Shown in pieces: positions 24,148 through 34,587 of a DNA stretch of 64,000 bases. The notes below the pieces were generated by a model that was not told the origin of the DNA, ran no database searches, and saw only the letters and a list, made by a program, of their open reading frames with translations. Origin of the DNA: Heliopora coerulea. Its lineage: Eukaryota > Cnidaria > Anthozoa > Scleralcyonacea > Helioporidae. Numbering within the stretch: the first letter of the stretch is position 1; each line of letters begins with the position of its first letter. Where the stretch lies: contig JASJOG010000341.1 of NCBI GenBank assembly GCA_030142905.1, positions 124,001 through 188,000 on the forward strand, written 5' to 3'. Both the position numbers and the translations under genes were made by a program.

Positions 24148-27100
24148 CTATGACAGTCAGAAATTTTCATATATATTGAATTGGCCACCATTCTCAACTC
24201 TCTAACCGGTAGACATCTCATCTTCACAACGTAGAGTGGAGCCTCTCAGGCGACTTCCTCAAGTAGCGGAGTGATACACGACTCTTGTATATAGGAGGCT
24301 TTGAACAACATTTATATATGAAGAGAGGATTTTGATACGATCATAATTATATATACGAAAACTCTGACAACCCCAGAATCTGACTGCCCCAGACAAATTC
24401 ATCTTAGTCTGAAGATGAATTTGTAATAAATTCGAAATATTTCTACAACATTATAGTCTCGTCTCGTTTTCACTCAAATCTTCAGTTTCAAGATATCACT
24501 CTTATTCGGAGTATGTTTCGTATTATGCTGTTTCACTTATGAATCAGAATTATGTAAATTTCTACTCAACCCGAAAACTGTTATAAAATTCGCCTTTTGA
24601 GGGCTCAAAGTGTTTTCCATTCCGCCCTACAATTATCGCCACGCAGTTGAAATACTGAAAATTTTGCTTGAAGATGACAGACAGTGGAAGAATTAGTGAA
24701 GAATCAGTTGCTTTTAACGCCAATTGCATGATGCACGTTTTTCGTCAAGATGACAGCACATTTTCAGTCATTTGAAATTTTAAGGGTCAACCACGAAGTA
24801 AAATATGACGTCCATACCCTTTAACCACCTATCTCTGATTAAAATCAGCTGGCCATACTTTCCATACACAATTTTGGAGATAACCATAATATTTTGCCGA
24901 ACAACCACGCTAGGTAGCCTTTACTCTATAGAATTAGCAAGTTCTAACAGATTTGATGGATCAAATTGGACTTAAGCAGAATAATGCATTGAATGTAAGC
25001 CTCACGCCAATACTCGGAATCACAAGAAACATTTGCAACTCACATCATGCACTCGTGAAAGCCTAGTTATCATTTTATTCTTAATACGACATTATATTTT
25101 CTTAAAAGCTAGCAAAGTTGACATACCTGTTAGTTTTATCTCTTCGGTACTGAGGTGGAAGTTTGCAATCTGACGTTCACACGCTTTCAAATCAAAAGTG
25201 TCAGCTGACTATTGTGTATCTATATATACGCAGACTTAATGAAGGGGGTTCCCGTATAGAAGGGGTTTCCCCTTTAGAAGGAATTTCCCGTTTCCTCCAA
25301 TTACGTACTGGAGAAATTCTTAGAAGCTATTAATATTAATGATTTACAAATCAACGCCTTGAAGGTGTCAGATATTTTAGCTTCTATGTGATACATTATC
25401 AAAATGACCGGCGTTCATTCATTCATTCCGATCATTTCTATGTGTGAACGCTTAGCGAGATTGGAATATAACAATGTCACGTAATTCCATATTTACGACA
25501 ATCAGGCTGTTTTCAATAGCAGGTGGCCATGGCTGTTGCGATAGACGAAATAGATGGAAAGCGAACTCGTGAGACAAACATAACGAAGACATAATATTGG
25601 AAAAATATTCAATACTCTAGTTTCGTTAAATATCACCTGACATCACCAGAGCGCATGTTTAGGGAGACATGTTTGCATTTATCTAGCTAAATTGTGTACA
25701 TAAACAGTTGATGATGGTGGTGATGTGACAGAGCAAAGTGACAGAAATCAGAGGAGCGACACAAACATAAACGGAGGAAGGGTCAGAAAGTTGGAATTAA
25801 ATGTTGTTGTGATATCAAAAATGTGTTAACGGGAAAGATCAGGTGTCAGAGTCTAAAGAAGGTTTAAAATAAAGAAATTGGAAAGCCTTTACGTGAGAGA
25901 ACACCGGCTGATTAGAATGAGAGGAGAACATTTGATGATTGATTACCCAGGGGGAGTCGTAGGCGAAGCATAAACCAGGCAGCCCAACGTAAAATGCGTA
26001 ATATAGTACTGGTAAAAGGTTTATTAAGTCTTGCATTTCGTTACTTCACACAACATCATCAAATAATGAATAAAGGTTATATATATATATATATACCGGT
26101 ATGTGTAATGTAATATAAATATATCTCCTATAAATCATAACCTATATTCACTCTCTGATGATATTGCATGAAGTAACGCAACGCAAGATCTAATACCTTT
26201 TTACCCGCACAACATTTCGAAATCATCGAAATAAATCTCATGACAGATTAGCTTTTTAGGTGCAGAAACACTTGACCAAGCTGTCTGTTAAAGAACGTCT
26301 ACCGGGCTGACAGAAATACATGTATGTTCCGATATCCCAGGGTGTAGTAACCGACATATTTCCCCTGTATACGATCCCTGGGAGCGTTGGCACGTAAATT
26401 TATCAACAGTCTTTAGCAGTGTGATGAGTAAAAACGTGTCTTTATTTATGCTGGATAACTCTATTAGCTACATGAGCTGTTCTCCCTAGAGGTCCAGCAA
26501 GGACCACCCATCATTGGTCCAAAGTAACGACAGGAGGAAACTAGAGTAACCGGAGAAAACCTGAGATGTTTGGTCGAGTACAACTGCACCGCACTCTTCT
26601 TACAGGTGACCAAGATAATTTTAATCAGACAACTGCATGAAGACGGAATGGAACCCTAGTTAGAATAGTGAGAGACACGTACACTACCACTGGGTCACCA
26701 CGACACCTAAAGCGGGACGACAAACTGGATGAAAAGGACGCAAAATCGGCTAAATACAGCTTTAAGCCTCAAGTTCGGGATCGAACTACGACCCTACGAA
26801 TCTTAGCTATCTATGCAGCGATCTGCCAACTGCCCAACAATGCTCGTTGAAGAGAGATAGTGGACGAGTTCTATAATTACATGAAAAGGGTTATTTTGCA
26901 TTAAAGTAGAAAAACATAACTCATTTAGTTCCCGCAGCTAATGGTAGGTAGAGGATAATAAAAGATCTCGCCAGCGGACACAGGCTTTCTAGGCATGATG
27001 TTTACACTAGATACTACACTTGATAATCCCAAGTTGCCCTGGAGATATATGGTCTTGGTTTCTTTGGTGTTCATTGACCGGTGGTGAACCCAGTTGTCTT

Positions 27101-27204
27101 TGGGAGTTGTTGTCCACCACATGTCTTGTTGGGAGTGGAGGATTGGTGGAATCCTTTCCGGAGGATGTATGCAAGCCCATGGTTTGGATTACCATAAACA
27201 GGTT
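24148..27204. other. Intergenic stretch; candidate OAS first exon
   Basis: No clear gene is seen. On the minus strand a frame ending at 25127 (about 25185-25127) carries ERQIANFHLSTEEIKLT and a GTATGT donor, and leaves one base (g). This completes a glutamate codon with the first OAS exon at 18879. It has no ATG of its own, so a further exon would be needed. A (TA)n run lies at 26080-26098 and a dispersed repeat at 26500-26720. The rest is unassigned. Confidence 0.35.
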
Positions 27205-27260
27205 CACTTATGGATGACTGGCAAATTGTTTGGCGAGTTGACCTAAGTAGTCGTGAGTGA

Positions 27261-27600
27261 GTTGTTTGTAATTGTAGTATTCTGTGTTGTCACTGGTTAA
27301 TTTGGTGTTTGTAATTTGGCACGTACAAGAGAGTCTTAAAGATTTTTATTTTTCTTATATGCCACAATAGGAGCTTCTGGCCAGAGAATGCTCAGTGTGG
27401 GATCTTGCTCAATTATGTGCCAGTGTTTGCGTAGTATTTGTCCAATGTGTTTCGTGTTGTTGTTGTATGGAACAGAAAATATGGGGCTATTTCTGTTTGT
27501 TGATTGTTTTCCTTGGTTAAGTAGTTCAATTTGTGTGTATTGTTTAGCTTGTTGAAATCCAGTATTTATTGCATTTTGTTTGTTACCCTATGTGTAGCCA
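27261..27600 (-). pseudogene. Penelope-like retroelement remnant
   Basis: The minus-strand translation from about 27590 down gives a region typical of the segment between reverse transcriptase and the GIY-YIG domain of Penelope-like elements. Visible motifs are a PYNNNTKHIGQILRKHWHII-like block, then DPTLSILWPEAPIVAYKKNK, then DSLVRAKL. The frame is broken by stop codons. No GIY-YIG motif could be read downstream, and the RT core is not visible upstream, so this is a fragment. Confidence 0.5.
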
Positions 27601-27805
27601 TCCCACGCGCGTTATAGCCCGGGACCTAAGGCGCACTATATTATCACCATGTTAACTCCCAATCATTAAATTTTCACATTTACATAACTATAACACCAGT
27701 GTGGGTCCAATTACCTACTCCAAAACATAAAAAACGCCCGAGCAACTTATACTTTTTTCATGAAGCGAAGTTGGTATTTCCTATTATTTGAGACTGTAAA
27801 CATTC

Positions 27806-27970
27806 TAGCCACATTTTTTGTTACTTGCTTTGAACACAGCTTTTTGGTACGCTCTTCTTTCTTTAAGAGTTTTCCAATTTAAATCGTTCAATAGATCTAT
27901 TGATCTAGCTTCACATGATTTGCTTGTAATTATTCTTGCGGCCCTGTTTTGAATTTTCTGTAAATTTCCA
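27806..27970 (-). pseudogene. Non-LTR retrotransposon RT C-terminal remnant
   Basis: The minus strand encodes LQKIQNRAARIIT, then LNWKTLKERRAYQKAVF. This is the conserved tail after the reverse transcriptase domain in Jockey/RTE/CR1-type elements. The frame stops shortly afterwards and no RT core is found upstream, so this is a dead fragment. Confidence 0.7.
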
Positions 27971-27999
27971 TCCATAAATCGGTCAGTCTAGCCCATAGT

Positions 28000-28150
28000 C
28001 AATCAATCGATCAATCAATCATTCAATCAATCATTCAATCAATCGATCAATCAATCAATCAATCAAACAATTAGTCAAATTGATCAATCAATCAATTTAT
28101 TTATCAGTCAATCTATTAATCCGTCAATAATTCAATCAATGAAATCATTT
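28000..28150. repeat. TCAA tetranucleotide repeat downstream of KEN-NHL copy A
   Basis: Imperfect (tcaa)n and (ttca)n units. The same kind of repeat lies at the equivalent place behind copies B and C, consistent with common descent of the three units. Confidence 0.9.
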
Positions 28151-28236
28151 ATTTATTCACGCACTGCTTGGAAGCAACTAAACCCCCACGTACAAAGTGA
28201 TTAAAGTAATTATTAAGATCTCTGTTTTAAACAAAT

Positions 28237-31200
28237 CTAGCTAGTATCCGTGTTTTCTTGTGGAGTTGATTTGCGGCAAACATCGCTCTTTCTTGGGTCT
28301 GTGCCTACTGTAAGGGATACTGTGGGTTCCAAACGAAGCTCAAGCTCGACAATTCTATGTTTAAAGGTATCGCAGACATAGAATATCCCGTTACGGTCGT
28401 GGACTAAACCAGATGGATGGTCAAAACCACCCACACAGCAAATGTGTTCACCTGCAGTGGTAAGTACATGCACTTTGTCGTCGTAGAAGTCAGATACAAC
28501 CATATATTGTTCGTATATAGCAATCCCCCAGCACTCTATGAAGCTATGCTCCTTTGAGAGTTCCTGTCCAATACAGCGCACAAAATTCCCATCTTTTGAG
28601 AACACATGGATTCTGCTACCGATGGTGTCAGTAACAAAGATGTTGTCTTCCTTGTCAAAAACTGCATTTTCGTAATGTGTCTTCTGAACCTTGCCTGAAC
28701 CACTCTCGCTAATCTCGAACGTCCCATCACGATCCAACATTACAATCCGCTCGTTTCCGGCATCACAGACAAAAATCAGGCCTTTGCTGTTTATTGCGAT
28801 TCCCTCTGGTGTCCTGAAGTTTCTTCCATTAGCTTGCGTTATAATGGTCGTTTCACCTGTTGTACGATCAAGAATCTTTACGCAATTTTCTCTTGGCTCT
28901 GAAATAATAATCTCTCCCTTATGGCTAAAGGCAACACATCTCGGAGAATTAAGGCTTTTTGAGCTGGCCACTGTTCCTATGTAGTCTCCATTCTTAGCCA
29001 TTCTTATCAAACGATTGTTGTTCTTATCTGCAACAATAAGCTCATCTTTGTCGCTCTTACAAACACCCCATATGCAGTGAAGACTTCCCACTTTTTCATT
29101 TGGTCCAACGAGTGTATTAGTGGCAACAATCTCTGTACGAAAAACGAAATACAATCACCCGAAAAACAAGATATTATTGGCCAAAACGAAAACAATCGCG
29201 TAGAATAAACTGAGAAATCTGGCGTAATAACTGGTATTTCAATATGGACGAAGTAGCTGTTTTAGTTAAGAAATAGAAACTGTTTTGCCGTGTTTATGTA
29301 ACCTGATGCAAGCACAAGAAGAAGGTTGGGAGAGACCGAAAACTGTTGTGTAGGCCAGAGACCGAAAATCGAGGGCTTAAACGGCTTCTTGAGAGTTCTC
29401 CCAACCTCTCTGAGTGTTTGCATCAGGCTGCATAAACACAACAAAAACAGTTTCTGTTTCTTTTATAAAATAAGCAAAGAACTAAGCAACAATTATTGTC
29501 AATAACGAACTTTATTTCCAATATCAAATGGGACGTTTTCTATATTAGTTCGTAAACAAATCAGAGGTTCCCACTCGCGGCAAGAACAAGTTCTGGCATG
29601 AGTAAGCCAATCTGAGCTTCACATTCGTGCCAGGAACAATTACTTGTGTCAATGTAAATGTTTCCATTCGCGTCCGGAACTGATACTGGCGTCATGGGGT
29701 GCCTGTAATGTCATAACCGTGTTCGCAAAGAACAAATAGAAAATTGCTCGAGTGTCTCTGTGCTGTGATAGAAACATGAATTACATTTCAACTGGAAAAA
29801 CGCCAAGTGAAAACACGAGGCGTAACCGAGTGTTTTCTAGGTTTTTTTCCCCTTTGAAATGGCTTCATGAATATTTAATTCTATCACAGTACAGAGACAC
29901 AAAATCTATCTTTTATTTGTGTTGTAAAATAACCTAGGATTTCTCGAGTTTTCTTGACGTCAATCATATCTCTATACTTTAATACAAAATGAAAATGACG
30001 TCAGCCGTGTCTCTGTACTCTGAGAGAAAATGAGGCTCTTTCAATCAGAGCGTGCGTAGGACACGTGTTACTTTATAAAACGTATTATAATATGCCTGAG
30101 CTTGTCTTTTGGTCCATGCGCCGGCCTCCTCTTTCGAAAATTTCACATTACTTAACTTATAGAAACAGTATTTCACATGTGAAATTTTGAACAAGGTCAT
30201 TTCACATGTGAACTTGGTATTTCATATGTGAGCAAGTTCCGATTTCATAATTATAAAATGAAAACTTCATATGTGAAAATTATCCAATTCCATGTGTTTT
30301 CACCCGTGAAATAACAAAATATCTTCAAGGGTCCGTCCACTGATTGGTTGCTGGCAGTCCTTGAAATTCTCGCTCTTCCGTATCTTCCAAATGTACATGA
30401 ACCTTACACTTACTCATAACATTTAATCATGGTAACTTTTCAGACAGAACGGTTTTTAAATGGCGTGTTAACTCGCACTTTCACAGCTAAAGTTACGCCT
30501 GGTTTACACGCGTGAACATCAGTGTAAACATAAGTACAGAACAAAAGGCAAAACAGAGGAATGAAGTCAAGCCTGCAACATAAGGATCGTCGTAATCATA
30601 AGCATAAAATCATAGTTCAAGCATAAGCCAAGAGTCGAACAAAAGATGAAACAAAGAAAAATTCTTGGTTTTTTTGTTGTTGCAAGTCTCAGAGGAGATA
30701 TGCTTTGTTTTTGTGCTTGTCTTGTCCTTTTGCTTTTGTTGCTCGTGTTAACCAGGTTTTAGTGTGAATATGGAGCAAATCTTGAGCGATCTTGTTAAAT
30801 GCTGTCAGGAGCTCATCTGCCCCCTGTCTTGAGACAAAAGATATTTTAATTTAGCGAGTTCTTTCAATATAATAAATATTCAACTGAGATGTTCATTGAA
30901 TTAGGAACTATACGAAAAAATTGCCGTTGGCCTATTTGCCGCAAATTTTTTGCGTCAACTTGAGGGCTATGGCCCCTCGCATCCCGGCCCGTTCATCTAT
31001 GACGGTAACCTCATGAAAATTCCACATGCCAGATTTCGTATATGAAATTGAGACATGAGAATGACAAGCCACGGTGTAAAACATGTGTAATTTTCTTTTA
31101 TATGAAAACTGAACATGTGAGAAGACTTAAAAATGAGAAAAGTTACAACTCTTAAGTTTACATATGGGGAACTAAAAACATATTTGATCTTTGCACGTGT

Positions 31201-33466
31201 GATCACATGTGATCGCATGATATCGCATGTGTAAAATCACGTAAAATTTTCGTAAGGTAAGTCACTTACGCAAACAACGCCCGTTGCTCTCGAAAGTCTG
31301 CCTCTTGTCGTCATTCTGCAATTCCTGCAATGATATCGAAAAAACCAAACATTATTTAGGTTTTGAAATTTTTAGTCTCATTGAAAATTTTGTGAGCAGC
31401 TACATTAAATTAAAACGAAGAAAAGTTAAGTATGCGCTGAACTAATGTAAGACCAACCAAAGAATTACATACATGTATTCATATATACATATATACCTAT
31501 ATACAGCAAATTGCAAAAATTATAACACAAAACATATCAACATAAAAACATATCAAAACCATTGTATCTCCATTTTATTCTCACTTCAACGATCAGTGAA
31601 GATTTGCTATGTGTTTTTTGGTACATTATTTGGCCATTCTCTAATGTATTAAGGTTTATTAAAGTATTCATAGTTACAGATTTATCTATACATGCTTTTT
31701 TTAACGATATCTTTAGGTTTGCCAAAATTTATGCAATTTGCTGTACCTATATACCTATATTCCTATATACACATTTACACATATACACGTATATATATCT
31801 ATATATGTATACATCTAAAAATCTACACATCTATACATCTATGCATATCCATATAAATAATCATTTACACATGCATACATATACATATACATATACATGT
31901 ACATGTACATATAAAGATATCATTGTTACTAATTCGGATGTCATTGCTTTGCCTTCAAATCCAAACTACTTTACTGGTCAGATTTTAGGAATTGCATAAT
32001 TGCTAGTTTTATGATATTTATGTGAATATATGATGTACTCAACACACGATATCTGATCTGAACGTTATTTTGAAATAAAAAACGTCAGAATATCGGAATA
32101 TTTAAGTGCTTCTTTGAAACAATTGACTTGCACTTACCCGGAATTTGGGGAAGTCACATTCTGGATAAAACTCTCGTAATTTGACGTCATCTCTCCACGG
32201 TACCGCGGCCTTATATGTATGCAAAAGTAACTGAGGAAAGCTCTTGGTAAACGAGTGTAAACATTTGTGAAAATGGTCTTCTGATTCATCAAGACTTCGT
32301 AGAGGACCTACATTAAAACCCTTTGAATCACTCCCACCATGGTGTACCCAGTGATTTCTGATAACTCTAATAAGTTCCGAGACGTGCTCGGCACCGACTT
32401 CAAACGGACCGCTTCCTTTCGTTCGTTTCACAGGTTTCTGGTAATTCTTGTACCGACGTCTGAGTTCCGTGTCTAATTGGGAGAGCCAGTTGCCTTGAAT
32501 AACTTTCTTTTTATCTTTATCAAGTCTGGCCCGCAATCGTTGGGAGGCATCAAATCTGTGGTTCATTGAACGAAGACTTTCAGTGCAGTCGCCCACCACC
32601 TTGTAGAATTGGAACTGCCGGTACGCTGACCAGAAGAATGGATGCTTCACGACATCTCGGGCGTCAGGTCGCAACTCTGGATTTTTGTCCAAAAGATGGA
32701 ACAACAAGTCTTTTGCCAGAACGCCGTCTTGATCTGATTCACCAATCATTTTAAGGTCAAGCTCCACACCCTCTTTGGTACCATACGCTTTAATGCGTTG
32801 CTGGGCTTCCTGAAGTTTATCTGGAACAATCTTCGAATGGCAAGAAAACGGATGTGAACCATGAGTCAGGACATAATGTACAAGGAGTCCAAACGAGAAA
32901 ATGTCCGCCTTTCTCGTCAGTCGGTGTTCACATTCGTGAAAGTACTCAATTTCTGGTGCTATCCAGCCAATCGTTCCACCAAACGTTCTTGTCCTTATGG
33001 ATTCCTTTCCATCATAGACTTTCTTACTCACTTCGAAATCCGCCAAAACAACCCTTTTTTGGATACCACACGATATGAGAATATTACTTGGCTTTAAGTC
33101 TAAGTGATAGATGCCATTTCGATGAATGTGTTCAAGACCAAGTGCAATCTGCTTCACAGCCGTCTTTTGATCCAGTCCACCGCGGTCAAACCTTGGATCT
33201 TCGACGAAATCGCAGAGATTTCCACTGCAAAGCTCAAGGTAAATGAAGCAGTAAGGATCTTGCTGTTCGATTAAAAAGTAGCGGATGACATTCTCGTGTT
33301 GTTTGTGCTTCGATAGTTCAATAAGTTTATTGACTTCGTTTATGTCTGTAGTCCCAGTGATTACTCTCTTTACAGCTGCAACTCGTCCATCGTTCATGGT
33401 GCGTTTAAAAATGAGAGAATACCCATCCAAAGATCCAGCAAGCGTTTCATCGCCTGCTTCTGCCAT
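28237..33466 (-). CDS. Kinase-KEN endoribonuclease fused to NHL propeller, copy A
   Basis: Predicted RNA-cleaving stress or immune effector. Exons: 33477-32138 (first in-frame ATG at 33466), 31324-31270 (55 nt) and 29132-28237 (stop). GT-AG sites join in phase to at least 759 residues. Residues about 10-279 are a protein kinase fold: AVKR (K33), HLDLKPSN (D123) in place of HRD, ADFE (D143) in place of DFG, and GWIAPE. HPFFW at 275 starts a KEN RNase domain as in IRE1 and RNase L, with RNHWVH at 370-375 keeping the Arg-Asn and His spacing of the known active site. KEN ends near 440. An 18-residue linker is followed by about 297 residues of NHL repeats ([37 protein letters not shown]), probably a six-bladed propeller. 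There is no membrane helix, so it is not a full IRE1. An acceptor lies 11 nt before the ATG, so upstream exons are possible. Confidence 0.82.
29140..31269. other. KEN-NHL copy A intron: mobile elements and palindromic motifs
   Basis: The intron between the linker and NHL exons holds a short inverted pair at 29280-29450 (ctgatgcaa / ttgcatcag blocks), ttcacatgtgaa palindromes at about 30165-30310 and 31010-31235, and a MITE at 30497-30757. Nothing coding is supported. Confidence 0.5.
30497..30757. mobile_element. MITE with gcctggttyacac ends, copy 1
   Basis: The ends gcctggtttacacg and cgtgttaaccagg are inverted copies. The interior (gaatgaagt, aagcctgcaacataag, catagttcaagcataagcc) matches the element at 38502-38763 nearly base for base. 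Non-coding. Confidence 0.65.
31440..31920. repeat. ATACAT/TATACC microsatellites in KEN-NHL copy A intron
   Basis: Two tracts of atatac, acatct and catata units at about 31468-31505 and 31738-31915, in the intron between the KEN exon and the linker exon. The plus-strand open frame across them is compositional. Confidence 0.8.
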
Positions 33467-33499
33467 GTCAAGAACATCTGAATTATTTATTGCTTTCGT

Positions 33500-34027
33500 A
33501 TTCGTCCTCTAGAAGTGGAATCACTAATGAGATGTCCAGCTGTTCTCAACGTTAACCACAAACACACGTTTAGTTGGAACAATACTTTGTCGTAAGATGG
33601 TGTCATCATTTTAAAATGTAATTAATAGTGACGAATGATCATGAAATATGTAACTCACAAGTCACAACCCATGGAAAACAACTGTACGATTTGACTGTTT
33701 GGTTATGCATGGTTAAAGCATTGTCTCAAATTGAATTTTCTAAGTCGAAAGCTGGTTTCGTGAAAGCTTGCTCATATGTCGATGCATGCTGATTGCAAGA
33801 ATTGAAAAAAGTGAAGGATTAAATCAAAATTTAGATTTTAATCAATTTAATCCTCGCTATTAAGTTTACAAGTCGCTTTCCTTTGTTTCTTGACCGGAAA
33901 CAAAGCAAACAGATTAACTGAATGCATGGATAACGTCAAATGAATAGCAAAAAGTATCGTGACAAGGTCAACATCGTTCAACATTGTTGAATGCAACATG
34001 TTGAACTCGTTTAACCACCATAATGCA
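33500..34027. other. 5' flank of KEN-NHL copy A, nothing recognised
   Basis: Could hold the promoter, or an intron leading to an upstream exon of the kinase-KEN gene. No exon was identified. Confidence 0.35.
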
Positions 34028-34112
34028 TCATGTTGTATGATGTTGCATCATGTTGCATCATGTTGCATCATGTTGCATCATGTTGCATCATGTTGCATCA
34101 TGTTAAAAGAAG
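34028..34112. repeat. TGTTGCATCA decamer tandem array
   Basis: About eight near-identical tandem copies of the decamer tgttgcatca. Related single units (caacatgttgaa, tgttgaatgatgttgca) lie on both sides at 33970-34020 and 34130-34370, so the array expanded from a local palindromic repeat. Confidence 0.9.
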
Positions 34113-34587
34113 TTTGACTTCCATCAAACATTTGATGCAACGTTGTTCAACATTTTTGCGCTCGCGCAGGCGTTGCAAGTCATCTCTTAGGCAAGGGCAA
34201 CGGGTAGTTTGGCCTAAAATTCGGGATCATTATTCGTCCCGTATCTTTGATATCCACAATTCGGGTCCGCACCACACAACATGTTACATTTGTTTGGCCA
34301 AGCAGTCCAACATCATCCAACAAAGCTGAATTCAACAATGTTGAATGATGTTGCATTCGTTTGGCCAGGGCTTAACCTCATTTGTTCGGTCTTCACGGGA
34401 AAGAATTTGCCTGGGAAAGTGTTTTAGCAAGCAATAAATGACGTTTGTATATCAGCATATACACACATAATACATGCAAATATAGTATATACCAAGGAAT
34501 ATCTCACTGACGAGAAATATTGCCTAATGAATAAGAGATGCTCAATACCGTAAGCAGTAGAAGGTGTAGAAAAGAATAGCTTATAAC

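Noticed and set aside
28237..33466. IRE1 ortholog
   Set aside because: There is no lumenal domain, signal peptide or membrane helix before the kinase, HRD/DFG motifs are altered, and an NHL propeller follows KEN. A true IRE1 would look different.
34028..34112. CRISPR-like array
   Set aside because: The repeats are direct decamers with no spacers, in an animal genome; it is a minisatellite.
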